Positions 9,576 through 19,612 of a stretch of DNA of 64,000 nucleotides are shown here, in pieces. Source of the DNA: Flavobacteriaceae bacterium. GTDB taxonomy: Bacteria; Bacteroidota; Bacteroidia; Flavobacteriales; Weeksellaceae. Where the stretch lies: the NCBI GenBank assembly GCA_004359435.1, contig PTET01000001.1, positions 134,343 to 198,342 on the forward strand, given 5' to 3'. How positions within the stretch are numbered: position 1 is the first letter of the stretch; each line of letters opens with the position of its first letter. The notes below the pieces were generated by a model, which did not search any database, had not been told where the DNA came from, and was given only the letters and a program-made list of their open reading frames with translations. The position numbers and the translations under genes were made by a program.

Positions 9576-11753
9576 ATGAAAAAAAATAATTTTTTCTTCA
9601 TTCTGCTTTTCTTTATGGGCTTTGTGCTTGGACAAGAAGAAAGAAAAAAAGTCGGACTGGTGCTCAGTGGTGGCGGAGCAAAAGGCTATGCGCACATTGG
9701 TGCTTTAAAAGTGATAGAACACCAGGGCATCAAAATTGATTACATTGCCGGAACAAGCATTGGCGCTATCATTGGTGGGCTATATGCTTCAGGATACAGT
9801 GCTCAACAAATTGAAGAACTCATTGAGAGAATTGATTTCTCCAAATTCATGACCCCTGGGAAACAAAGAAGTTATAAAGGGCTCTACGACAAAACTTACA
9901 ACGAAAAATACTTTGTAGAATTGGAGCTAAATAAAAAATTTGCTCCTCAGCTTCCAAGTGGAATCGTCAATAACCAAGCGCCTTTGGAACTTTTGAGCCA
10001 ATTTTTTAAACCTGTACACGACATTACCGATTTTAGTCAGCTAAAAATACCTTTTATATGTGTGGCCACCAACGCTGAAACCGGTGGCGAAAAAATCTTT
10101 GAATCTGGATATTTACCCGAAGTAATTACCGCCAGTTCTGCTTTTCCTTCACTTATTGAACCTGTTGAAATCGATGGGTCTCTGTACATTGATGGAGGGT
10201 TGGTAAATAATTTTCCGGTAGATTTGCTCAAAGACAAAGTAGACATCATTATCGGAGTAGATGTCTCAAGTGGCTTGTACAGCAAAGAAGAGCTCAATTC
10301 TGTGCCTCTTCTAATCGAACAGATTACCAGCTATCAAATGGTAAAAAAGACAAAAGAATCCAGAGATCTTGTTGACATTTTGATTCGCCCCAATATTGCT
10401 GGTTTTGGGGTGACCGATTTTGACCAAAACAAAACATTAATTGCTCTTGGAGAAACCGCTGCGCTTTTGCAACTAGACAAACTCAAAGCACTATCCACCG
10501 ACTATGCCAACCCAGGGATCAAATTAAGTGGAAAAGAAAATTACATACTGATTTCTGACCTTAAAACCTCTGGATTAAAGAATTATACCAACCAGTACAT
10601 CAAAGGAAAGCTAAACTTGGATCTTCCCGCGGTGGTATACTACCCTGATCTAATTAAAGACATAGAAAAACTATATTCCAGCGGGGATTTCAAGAAAATC
10701 AAACACAAAATTGTTCATCAAGATGCGCCCAAAAACACCTTGGAGCTAGAAATTGAAGAAAACGAACTGAAGAATCGCATCAAACTAGGGGCTCATTTCG
10801 ACAATTTGCTTGGATTTGGTCTACTTGGAAATATCACCACAAAACCCAAAAACTTCAAAAACTCTAGTGTTTCTTTGGATGCGGTTATTGGCTCGAACCC
10901 AAGATATTATTTTAACTTTTACAAAGACAATGGATTTTTGCCCAGCTTTGGGTTTAACTCGAATTACATTAGCTATGACTATAACTTTAGAGGTAGCGAG
11001 CTTGATAACATCAAAGATTTGTCATATCGAAATTCAGTGCTAACCAATCAACTATTTTTTCAGAACATTGTTTTCACTAAAATTGCTGTTGGAGTGGGTA
11101 TGGAACACCAATACATACGCTCAAGTACTGAAACCCTTGTAGACGGTCACCCTTTAAAAAACCCCTATAGAGACCACTTTTATAACCCCTATTCCTTTTT
11201 AAAAGTAGACAACCTAGACCATGCTTACTTTCCAAAAAGCGGAACCTCTACAGAAATTGTTGCCAAGCATTACCTAGCATCCAGCATAGAAGACTCCAGG
11301 TCTGTAAGCTCTGTTCGGGCTAGCCAAAAAATCGCATTCCCCATTAGCCCAAAGCTTTCGGCCCATATATGGGGAGACCTTGGCATCTCCATTGGTACAG
11401 AACCTCTCTATCACGTGTATAAATTCCATTTAGGGGGAACCAACCAGCAAGAAATTCAAAACACAAAGCCTTTTCTGGGCCTTCCTTTTGCCTATGCAAA
11501 CGGAAATTACATGCTAAATGTAGGTAGCACCCTTCAGTATTCTGTAGCGGAAAAACATTACCTCAAAGCTAGTTTTAACATGGCTTCTTTAAACGACTAT
11601 ATAGAACAAGTAAAACTAGGTGATATCGATTTCGAAGGCTATGGACTAGGCTATGGTTACGATTCACCCCTTGGCCCACTAGAGGTAATCTTCTCTTATT
11701 CTCCCCAGTACAAAAGTGTAGTTTCGTATGTTAATTTAGGATATTGGTTTTAA
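9576..11753 (+). CDS. Patatin-like phospholipase with C-terminal outer-membrane (BamA/D15-like) domain
   Basis: 725 aa; GGGAKGYAHIGALKVIE, GTSIGA, DGGLVNNFP, C-terminal beta-barrel ending in F. Confidence 0.92.
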   Translation: MKKNNFFFILLFFMGFVLGQEERKKVGLVLSGGGAKGYAHIGALKVIEHQGIKIDYIAGTSIGAIIGGLYASGYSAQQIEELIERIDFSKFMTPGKQRSYKGLYDKTYNEKYFVELELNKKFAPQLPSGIVNNQAPLELLSQFFKPVHDITDFSQLKIPFICVATNAETGGEKIFESGYLPEVITASSAFPSLIEPVEIDGSLYIDGGLVNNFPVDLLKDKVDIIIGVDVSSGLYSKEELNSVPLLIEQITSYQMVKKTKESRDLVDILIRPNIAGFGVTDFDQNKTLIALGETAALLQLDKLKALSTDYANPGIKLSGKENYILISDLKTSGLKNYTNQYIKGKLNLDLPAVVYYPDLIKDIEKLYSSGDFKKIKHKIVHQDAPKNTLELEIEENELKNRIKLGAHFDNLLGFGLLGNITTKPKNFKNSSVSLDAVIGSNPRYYFNFYKDNGFLPSFGFNSNYISYDYNFRGSELDNIKDLSYRNSVLTNQLFFQNIVFTKIAVGVGMEHQYIRSSTETLVDGHPLKNPYRDHFYNPYSFLKVDNLDHAYFPKSGTSTEIVAKHYLASSIEDSRSVSSVRASQKIAFPISPKLSAHIWGDLGISIGTEPLYHVYKFHLGGTNQQEIQNTKPFLGLPFAYANGNYMLNVGSTLQYSVAEKHYLKASFNMASLNDYIEQVKLGDIDFEGYGLGYGYDSPLGPLEVIFSYSPQYKSVVSYVNLGYWF

Positions 11754-11754
11754 A

Positions 11755-12174
11755 ATGATTGAGATTCTCCCCCACTCTTTCGAGATTAAAAATGAAGAAA
11801 AAATTATCCTTTGGATAGAAAAATGCATTTACTCAATCAATGAAAATGCAGAAATTGACTGTATTGAATACAACTTTTGCAGCGATGATGAACTCCTAAA
11901 AATAAACCTGGAGCACCTTTCTCACGATACCCTTACAGACATTATCAGCTTTGACAATTCTATAGGAGAAGAAATTCTATCGGGCGAGATCTTCATCAGC
12001 ATAGAAAGAGTAAAAGAAAACGCACAAATTTTTAACGTGAGCTTTGAACAAGAACTAAAGCGAGTCATGATCCACGGTGTTTTGCATTTTCTAGGACAGA
12101 AAGACAAAACAGAAGCGCAACAGGCTCAGATGACCCAAAAAGAAGAATATTGCCTATCTTTGTGGGAAGAATAA
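11755..12174 (+). CDS. ybeY: rRNA maturation endoribonuclease YbeY
   Basis: 139 aa; metal-binding motif VMIHGVLHFLGQKD; DTLTDIISFD. Confidence 0.93.
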   Translation: MIEILPHSFEIKNEEKIILWIEKCIYSINENAEIDCIEYNFCSDDELLKINLEHLSHDTLTDIISFDNSIGEEILSGEIFISIERVKENAQIFNVSFEQELKRVMIHGVLHFLGQKDKTEAQQAQMTQKEEYCLSLWEE

Positions 12175-12190
12175 TGTTCCACGTGAAACA
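12175..12190. promoter_or_regulatory. parS-like ParB-binding site
   Basis: TGTTCCACGTGAAACA, 16/16 match to consensus TGTTNCACGTGAAACA; lies between ybeY stop and mnmG start. Confidence 0.9.
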
Positions 12191-12196
12191 ATTTAT

Positions 12197-13840
12197 ATGT
12201 TTTTAAGTAAGTATGATGTGATAGTAGTAGGTGGCGGACACGCAGGTTGTGAAGCTTCGAGTTCTGCAGCCAAACTCGGTTCAAAGACGCTGCTAATTAC
12301 CATGAGCCTACAAAACATCGCGCAGATGTCTTGCAATCCTGCTATGGGAGGAATTGCCAAAGGACAAATCGTAAGAGAAATTGACGCGCTCGGCGGGCTG
12401 TCTGGCTACGTTACAGACCTAACGATGATTCAATTTAAAATGCTAAACCTCTCCAAAGGAGCCGCCATGTGGAGCCCAAGAGCCCAGTCTGACCGAATGA
12501 TGTTTGCACAGCTTTGGAGAAATTTACTAGAATCTATACCTAACTTAGACCTGTTTCAAGACAGCGTATCAGAAATAATCACAGAAAACGGCAAAGCGAT
12601 TGGGGTAAAAACCCAAATGGGACAAACCATCTATGCAAAAAGTGTAATACTTACCAATGGAACGTTTTTAAACGGAACCATACACATAGGAGAAAAACAG
12701 TTTTCAGGAGGAAGAATGGCAGAAAGCTCAGCCAAAGGAATCACAGAATCTTTAATCAACTTAGGATTTACCTCTGGAAGAATGAAAACAGGAACCCCTC
12801 CAAGGGTGGACGGACGGTCTTTAGACTACTCAAAAATGATAGAGCAGCCAGGAGACGAAAACCCAGGGAAATTCTCTTACATGCCTTCAAAAAAGCTAAA
12901 AAAACAAAGAAGCTGCTACATGTCTTATACCAGCGAAGAGGTTCATGACATCTTAAAAGAAGGGTTCGAAAAATCTCCTATGTTTACAGGTAGAATTCAA
13001 GGCATTGGCCCCAGATATTGCCCATCAATCGAAGACAAAATCAACCGCTTTGCAGACAAAGAAAGGCACCAGATTTTTGTAGAGCCCGAAGGATGGACCA
13101 CCTGCGAAACCTATATCAACGGATTCTCAACCTCTCTACCAGAAGAAACCCAAGCCAAAGCTCTTCGGAAAATTCCAGGCTTTGCGTTTGCTAAAATTTA
13201 CCGACCCGGTTATGCCATTGAGTACGACTTCTTCCCTCCTACCCAGCTCAAACACACCCTTGAAACCAAGCAAATAGAAAACTTATATTTTGCAGGGCAA
13301 ATCAACGGAACAACTGGATACGAAGAAGCCGCCTGCCAAGGACTTATGGCCGGAATCAATGCACACCTAAAAATCAACGAAAAAAAGCCACTAGTAATCG
13401 CAAGAGACCAAGGCTACATAGGGGTTCTGATAGACGACCTCATCACCAAAGGAACAGAAGAACCCTACAGAATGTTCACCTCGAGAGCTGAATACAGGAT
13501 TCTACTTCGACAAGACAACGCAGACGAAAGGTTGACTGAAATCGGCTACAATCTTGGCCTGGCAAGCCAAAAAAGATGGGAGAAAACCCAACAGAAATAC
13601 CAAAAAGCAGGTGATTTTAAAACTTTTATTGAAGAAACCTCTATCAAACCAGAAGAAGTAAATCATATTTTAGAAGAAAAAGGATCTGCCCTACTGAAAC
13701 AAAGCGTAAAATCGAGCACCGTATTGGCCAGGCCTCAAATCGAGATTGAGAACTTAATGAAACCATCGCACAAGCAAGCAGAATCAGCGGAGTCGCACCT
13801 TCTGATGTAAGCGTGCTGCTGGTTCATTTAGGAAGATGAG
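12197..13840 (+). pseudogene. mnmG: MnmG (GidA) tRNA modification FAD protein with internal deletion plus frameshift near the C-terminus
   Basis: DVIVVGGGHAGCEAS, MGGIAKGQIVREIDALGG. Main frame stops at 13810, but the canonical C-terminus TIAQASRISGVAPSDVSVLLVHLGR* is in another frame ending at 13840; the usual stretch between ARPEI.. and IGQASRISG is absent. Confidence 0.9.
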
Positions 13841-13854
13841 TTCCACGTGGAACC
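13841..13854. promoter_or_regulatory. Second parS-like palindrome
   Basis: GTTCCACGTGGAAC perfect 14-bp palindrome, immediately after the mnmG C-terminal stop TGA (13838-13840). Confidence 0.82.
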
Positions 13855-13902
13855 AAAGAAATTGGCATGATTATTGAAAAAACAACAGCAAACTATACGA
13901 TT

Positions 13903-14560
13903 ATGAAAAAAACCATCAAAAAAATCGCCAGCTTGGCGATAATTGGAGTCTTAATGGCTTCTTGCACAACCACACAAAAACCAGCCGAAGGAGCAGTATC
14001 TGCCTCTTCTCAACAAAGAAGCGTAGACGGAGAATGGACTTTAAGCTCTATCCAACACAACGCGTCCGGTAAGGTCGAAATTCAATATCTAGACGAAGGA
14101 AGAAAAGAATGTTTGGTTGGAAGCAAATGGGTTTTGATTAGAAACTACACAGGAACCTATACCATCAACCCTGGAGCAGGCTGTAACCCTGGAGACCAAA
14201 GCATCATGTGGAGCATAGAAGAGCTAGATGGACAAAATTATTTTATGTTCAAAAAACTAACAGATCAAAAAGCCAAAGACATTTTATCTGGATACAGATT
14301 ACACCTAGACTATGTAGACGAAACCAGCATGCAGCTGTCTCAAGAAATTCCATTTGAAGGAAGCAAAATCACCATTAAATATAAAAGCATACTTAGGAAG
14401 CCTAGGGGTTTCTGCGAGCAGAATCAAAACCAAAGGTTCTGGAGAATCTGCTCCTGCCTATAGCAATTCAACGGTTGAAGGAAAAGCCAAAAACAGAAGA
14501 GTAGAGATTTTTATTGAAGCAAATGAAAAAATGATTCAAGACGCCAAAAATGGTCTATAA
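13903..14560 (+). pseudogene. Lipocalin-like lipoprotein N-part apparently fused out of frame to the C-terminus of an OmpA-family protein
   Basis: N-part MKKTIKKIASLAIIGVLMASC...DGEWTLSSIQ...KITIKY; from about 14390 another frame reads KAYLGSLGVSASRIKTKGSGESAPAYSNSTVEGKAKNRRVEIFIEAN (OmpA peptidoglycan-binding C-terminus). Confidence 0.75.
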
Positions 14561-14582
14561 AATCTAAATTACATCAAAAAAG

Positions 14583-14624
14583 AACCCCGAAAAACGAAAT
14601 TAAGCCGTTTGCGGGGTTTTTTTA
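14583..14624 (+). terminator. Rho-independent terminator
   Basis: AACCCCG...CGGGGTT hairpin followed by T-run. Confidence 0.8.
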
Positions 14625-14679
14625 TGACCAAAGGTGTCTCAAGTCAAAAAAAACCTAAAAGTCGAAAAAACACACATTT

Positions 14680-16245
14680 ATGGAAGCCAAATTTTTAGCA
14701 AAAATTGGAAAAGAAGAAATCCTGATATTCATACTAGGGGCGATTTTACTCTTTGGAAATATTGGTGGACACAGCATATATATTTTAGACGAAGCGAGAA
14801 ATGCAACTTGCGCCAAAGAAATGTGGCAAAACAATCAGTGGGTAATTCCGACCTATAATGGAGAGCTAAGAACAGACAAACCCATTTTGCATTATTACTT
14901 TATGAAACTAGGATATGCAATGTTTGGCATTGGCGAAATTGGAGCAAGATTCTTTTCGATTATTTTTGGAAGCTTAACATTAACCCTAGGGTACAACCGA
15001 GTAAAAAAATACAGCGGAATAAAAACCGCCAAATGGAGCGTTTTTGCTCTTATTTGTAGTTTGGGTTTTCCTGTGCAGTTTCATCTTTCGGTTCCTGATC
15101 CATATCTGATCTTTTTTACCAGTTTAAGTCTTTACAGTTTGTTTGAAATTCTAGAAGGAAATTCAAACTTTAAATACATACTGGTTTTTTACCTCAGTTG
15201 TGCTCTTGGAATATTGACCAAAGGACCTATAGCGCTAGCAATACCGGTTTTGGTAGGATTTATTTACTGCATTTTGGCACAAAAAAATATAATTAGAAGC
15301 ATTCTTGCCCTAAAACCATGGATTGGGGCGATTATCATTCTTAGTATCTCTGGTCCTTGGTATTATTTGGTTCATCAAAAAACAGAAGGAATGTGGACTG
15401 AGGGCTTCTTCTTAGAACACAATCTAGAACGATTCTCCAAGACCAAAGAAGGCCACGGAGGATCCATTTTTCTAGCGCCTATCATGGCTTTGATAAGTCT
15501 TTTTCCATTTGGACTCTTAGCGCCAAAAGCTGTCTATTGCGCATTTAAAAGCAACGATAATTTTGTAAAATTTAATCTTTCGGTTACACTAGTTGTAATT
15601 GGAATCTTTATGCTTTCTAAGACAGTTTTGCCAAGCTATACCTCCCCTATCTTTTTATTTATCGCACTTTTAATCGCAAAAGAAGTCGAAAAAAATCCTA
15701 AATACCCACAAATAATCTTTGCAATCTTCGCACTTATTATTGGAGTTGGATTTGCTTTTAGCAAGCACTTTCTTCCAGAGCCATACAATGGTTTTGGGCT
15801 TGAAATTTTGGCCACTCCACTACTAGTAGGCAGCGCACTGTGTATGTATAATTGGGAGAATAGAGGTCAAATAAGGACCTATTTGTCCATGGGAATTTCA
15901 TTTTTAATTTTTTGCCAATTGATGTTTTATATCCTCTTTCCCAGAATTGACAAAGAAACCGCGGTGATTAAAAGTAGCCAATACCTCGATAAAAAAACAG
16001 AAAAAATATACTTTCATAGAATGAATTCTTCCTTTGCCTTTTATAGCGAAAAACCTATTAAAGGTTATGAAGAATTAGACAAAATTCAAGCGAAAATCGA
16101 CCAATCAAACACGCTATACATCATCTCCAGAAAAGACTTCGAAGAGCAGTACAAAAAACTAAAAAATGTTGAGCTTGTAGGCGAGTTCCCTGATTTGTTG
16201 GAAAATTTTACGACGGTAATTCTGAAAAAAAGACAGAATCTTTAG
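14680..16245 (+). CDS. ArnT/PMT-like membrane glycosyltransferase
   Basis: 521 aa polytopic; DEARNATCAKEMWQNNQWVIPTYNGELRTDKPILHYYFMKLGYAMFGIGEIGARFFS. Confidence 0.9.
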   Translation: MEAKFLAKIGKEEILIFILGAILLFGNIGGHSIYILDEARNATCAKEMWQNNQWVIPTYNGELRTDKPILHYYFMKLGYAMFGIGEIGARFFSIIFGSLTLTLGYNRVKKYSGIKTAKWSVFALICSLGFPVQFHLSVPDPYLIFFTSLSLYSLFEILEGNSNFKYILVFYLSCALGILTKGPIALAIPVLVGFIYCILAQKNIIRSILALKPWIGAIIILSISGPWYYLVHQKTEGMWTEGFFLEHNLERFSKTKEGHGGSIFLAPIMALISLFPFGLLAPKAVYCAFKSNDNFVKFNLSVTLVVIGIFMLSKTVLPSYTSPIFLFIALLIAKEVEKNPKYPQIIFAIFALIIGVGFAFSKHFLPEPYNGFGLEILATPLLVGSALCMYNWENRGQIRTYLSMGISFLIFCQLMFYILFPRIDKETAVIKSSQYLDKKTEKIYFHRMNSSFAFYSEKPIKGYEELDKIQAKIDQSNTLYIISRKDFEEQYKKLKNVELVGEFPDLLENFTTVILKKRQNL

Positions 16246-16881
16246 GTCCATAGAAGACGAGTTAATGGTGATTCTCCAAAGTAGAATAGCGCAATGAGCA
16301 AGCAAGACCCCGAAAAATGCCCCAAAATAGACATCAATAAAAAAATGTTGAAACAAATAGATTCTAGAAAAGCCAACCCATAAAGCCAAAAGAAAGAGCA
16401 AAACTTGAGAAAATGGCCTAAATTTATACAACAAACAAAGAAGATACATCACCGAAAAAATAGTTAGGGTGTGTCCTGAGGGAAAAGTATCGTGGGAATG
16501 AACCTTCACTCCATCGGCCAAATGAATGAGCGTATTGGGTAAATTTTCATGAAAATAACCCCAAGGCCTAAGGGTATTGGGCCAAAGAAAGTTCTTAGAC
16601 AAAACAATCATAACTAGCTGCAATAAAGCCACATAGATAAGAGGTGTCACAAAATTAGGCTTTCTAAAAATAAAGAAAATAAGTATGGGTAACATCATAA
16701 ACCCATCTCCTAAGTTTGTGAACAAGGCATAAAACTTATCCCAAAATGGGGTGTGAAAAGAATTGATCTGTAAAATGAGCTGAGCCTGATCTAATAACAA
16801 AAAATAGAGGCCAAAGAACAAAAAGCCCATAACAGGTAACAAAAAAAACCATGGGAAATTATTCCTTAGACTATCCTTCAT
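16159..16881 (-). CDS. PAP2-superfamily phosphatase
   Basis: LRPWGYFHE, DTFPSGHTLTIFSV, SRIYLFQHFFIDVYFGAFFG motifs. Confidence 0.88.
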   Translation of the reverse strand: MKDSLRNNFPWFFLLPVMGFLFFGLYFLLLDQAQLILQINSFHTPFWDKFYALFTNLGDGFMMLPILIFFIFRKPNFVTPLIYVALLQLVMIVLSKNFLWPNTLRPWGYFHENLPNTLIHLADGVKVHSHDTFPSGHTLTIFSVMYLLCLLYKFRPFSQVLLFLLALWVGFSRIYLFQHFFIDVYFGAFFGVLLAHCAILLWRITINSSSMDLKILSFFQNYRRKIFQQIRELAYKLNIF

Positions 16882-17825
16882 ACCCCAAATTTATCAATAA
16901 TTTGCTGAGAAATAAAATATGCCAACTTGTATTTGCTCTGGTGTGTCCATCCCGCTATATGAGGAGAAAATATAATCTTATCAGATTGTAATAAGGCCTG
17001 CAAATCTTTGTTTTCTGGATCTTTGAAATCATTTTGGAATTGACTTTCTTCTACCTCTAAAACGTCCAAACATGCACCCAAAACCTTTCCAGAATCAAGC
17101 CCCCAAAGAAGATCTTTTATAACCAAAGACTTTCCTCTTGCCGCATTGATTACGTAAATTGGCTTAGAAAATTTTGAGAGAAAATCTTTGTTTATCAAGC
17201 CACGGGTTAAAGGCGTTAAAGGGGTATGAAGGCTCAAGACATCGGCTTTTTCAAACAACTCTTCTAAAGTTACTTCACCAGCGTACTGGTTTTCGAGCCC
17301 AGAGAGAATATCATAAAAAATCACCTCAACCTGGAAACCAGAAAGTCTTTGTGCAAAAGCATTTCCCATGTTTCCGTAACCGATAATTCCAACGGTTTTA
17401 CCCGCTAGCTCTTCTCCTCTATTCTCTTCTCTATTCCAAATTCCTTTTTTAACTTGCATATTGGCAGAAAAAAGCTTGTTAAACAGGCTTAAAAGCATTC
17501 CTACGCAGTGTTCTCCAACCGCCACAGCATTTCCCTGGGGAGAATGTAAGCATACAATGCCTTGAGATCTTGCATACTCTACATCAATACTATCCATTCC
17601 CGCTCCTACTCTAGCGATAAATTTTAAGTTTTTGGCCTTGTTTATAAAAGCTTGATCGATATTAAATCTGGATCGAACCACCAAGCCTTGAAATTCGTGT
17701 ACCCTATCCAAAACCTCATCCAAAGAACTTTGATAGTCTTCAACTACTTCAAAGCCACTCTTGGTGAGGGTTTGAACCAAAACAGGATGATTGGTGTCCA
17801 AAACTAGAATGCGCATAGAGGCCAT
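16878..17825 (-). CDS. D-2-hydroxyacid (3-phosphoglycerate-type) dehydrogenase
   Basis: 315 aa; LAGKTVGIIGYGNMGNAFAQRL, NAARGKSLVIKDLL, SPHIAGWT. Confidence 0.9.
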   Translation of the reverse strand: MASMRILVLDTNHPVLVQTLTKSGFEVVEDYQSSLDEVLDRVHEFQGLVVRSRFNIDQAFINKAKNLKFIARVGAGMDSIDVEYARSQGIVCLHSPQGNAVAVGEHCVGMLLSLFNKLFSANMQVKKGIWNREENRGEELAGKTVGIIGYGNMGNAFAQRLSGFQVEVIFYDILSGLENQYAGEVTLEELFEKADVLSLHTPLTPLTRGLINKDFLSKFSKPIYVINAARGKSLVIKDLLWGLDSGKVLGACLDVLEVEESQFQNDFKDPENKDLQALLQSDKIIFSPHIAGWTHQSKYKLAYFISQQIIDKFGV

Positions 17826-17905
17826 GGTTTATACTACAAAATTAAATTATATTTTAGCAGGACAAAAAAGAATCCACAAACTTTAAGAATTCTTAACTTT
17901 ATAAG

Positions 17906-18334
17906 ATGACCATACAAGAGATACAAGACCAAATTATCGAAGAATTTTCTTTTTTTGAAAGCTGGGAAGAAAGATACCAATATTTAATCGATCTTGGAAA
18001 AGAGCTGGATCAAAATAATGAAATGGAGAAGACAGACGCCAAACTGATTGTCGGATGTCAGTCTAGGGTTTGGCTAGAGGCCAAAATAGAGGGCGAAAAC
18101 CTAGTGTTTACAGCCGACAGCGATGCAATCTTACCCAAGGGAATTGCCGCTTTACTGGTTAGAATCTACAACAACCAACCGCCCAAAGAGATTTTGCTTT
18201 CAAATACCGATTTTATAGAAAAAATCAAATTACAAGAATTTCTATCTCCAACCAGAGCCAATGGACTACTTGCGATGATCAAACAATTTAAATTTTATGC
18301 CATCGCCTTTGAGTCTAAAAAAAACAATGCCTAG
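17906..18334 (+). CDS. sufE: SufE family Fe-S cluster assembly protein
   Basis: 142 aa; EFSFFESWEERYQYLIDLGKEL, IVGCQSRVWLEAK, FLSPTRANGLLAM. Confidence 0.93.
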   Translation: MTIQEIQDQIIEEFSFFESWEERYQYLIDLGKELDQNNEMEKTDAKLIVGCQSRVWLEAKIEGENLVFTADSDAILPKGIAALLVRIYNNQPPKEILLSNTDFIEKIKLQEFLSPTRANGLLAMIKQFKFYAIAFESKKNNA

Positions 18335-19333
18335 ATGAATCTTCGTCCTAAAATACTTGTGATTCGATTCTCGGCCTTTGGGGATATCGCCATGTGTTTG
18401 TCTGTGATTCGAAGTTTTAAAAAGAAATACCCGCTGGCTCAAATCTATTTTTTGAGTAGGCCATTTGCTGCGGATCTTTTTAAGGCAGAAGACATCCATT
18501 TTATCGGGGCAGATTTAGATAAGAATTTCAAGGGAATAAAGGGAGTTTTTGAGCTATTTAACATACTAAAAACCTATGATTTCACCCATGTGGCAGACTT
18601 ACATGGTGTGCTTAGAACCCATGTTTTAAGACTACTTTTTACGTTACAAAACGTAAACTTTAGGCAAATAAGCAAAGGTCGATGGGACAAATTTTGGCTA
18701 AGTTCAAAAAACAGAAAAATAAAAAAACAACTCACCACAACCCACCAGAGGTATGCCAAAGTATTTAATAAACTTGGGTTTGACTTTGAACTAGACCCCG
18801 TTGTAATCAAAAAATACAGCAAATACCAAAACAACGCCATTGGCATAGCGCCCTTTGCCAAGCACAACGAAAAGATGTATCCCCTAGAGAAAATGGAAAA
18901 AGTTGCCTTAGATTTAGCAGAAAGTGGTTACAAAATATATCTTTTTGGCGGTGGAGAGAAAGAAAAAATGATTTTGGGCGCTTGGGCAAAAAAACATCCC
19001 AACATACAATCTTTGGTTGGAAAGTTTTCCTTAGAAGTTGAGCTTAAAAAACTGAGTCAAATGGCGCTGCTTGTAAGCATGGATTCCGCAAATATGCATC
19101 TGGCTTCCCTTATGGGGGTTAGGGTAATCTCCATCTGGGGAGCAACCCATCCCTTTGCTGGATTTTTGGGTGATGGTCAAAAAATGGAAGATTGCATCCA
19201 TTTAGACCTCTCTTGTTCTCCCTGTTCGGTGTTTGGCAACAAACCTTGTTACAAAAAAACGCTAGAATGTTTAGAGATTGATCCTTCCCTTGTGGTACAA
19301 AAAATAAAAAAAGCCATGATTAGCGGAGATTAA
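18335..19333 (+). CDS. Glycosyltransferase family 9 (heptosyltransferase-like)
   Basis: 332 aa; ILVIRFSAFGDIAMCLSVIRSFKKKYPLAQIYFLSRP; SMDSANMHLASLMGVRVISIWGATHPFAGF. Confidence 0.92.
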   Translation: MNLRPKILVIRFSAFGDIAMCLSVIRSFKKKYPLAQIYFLSRPFAADLFKAEDIHFIGADLDKNFKGIKGVFELFNILKTYDFTHVADLHGVLRTHVLRLLFTLQNVNFRQISKGRWDKFWLSSKNRKIKKQLTTTHQRYAKVFNKLGFDFELDPVVIKKYSKYQNNAIGIAPFAKHNEKMYPLEKMEKVALDLAESGYKIYLFGGGEKEKMILGAWAKKHPNIQSLVGKFSLEVELKKLSQMALLVSMDSANMHLASLMGVRVISIWGATHPFAGFLGDGQKMEDCIHLDLSCSPCSVFGNKPCYKKTLECLEIDPSLVVQKIKKAMISGD

Positions 19334-19548
19334 TCCTCTTTCTCTGAAGGATTAATTTGCTGGTAAAATTTACTTTTTCCTTTTCTAGAAAACAAAAACA
19401 GTGGCATCCAAACAAAGAAAAAAAGTAGGGTGCCAAATCCATAAGCTAAATTTTTAGATCTTAACACTTGGGTAAAAAGATCAAAATATGCGCCCACTAG
19501 AAGCAAAACAACCGATAAAACAAGTACTACTGTAGAGGCTACTTTCAT
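19330..19548 (-). CDS. Small two-TM membrane protein
   Basis: 72 aa with two hydrophobic segments; fills the gap between neighbours. Confidence 0.65.
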   Translation of the reverse strand: MKVASTVVLVLSVVLLLVGAYFDLFTQVLRSKNLAYGFGTLLFFFVWMPLFLFSRKGKSKFYQQINPSEKED

Positions 19549-19589
19549 AATTATATTTTAATAGATGCACTAAACTTGGTTGAATAAAA

Positions 19590-19597
19590 TATCTTTG
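19590..19597 (+). promoter_or_regulatory. Bacteroidota -7 element TATCTTTG
   Basis: TAnnTTTG upstream of ORF 19613. Confidence 0.5.
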
Positions 19598-19612
19598 TAA
19601 AAATTTTAAAAC

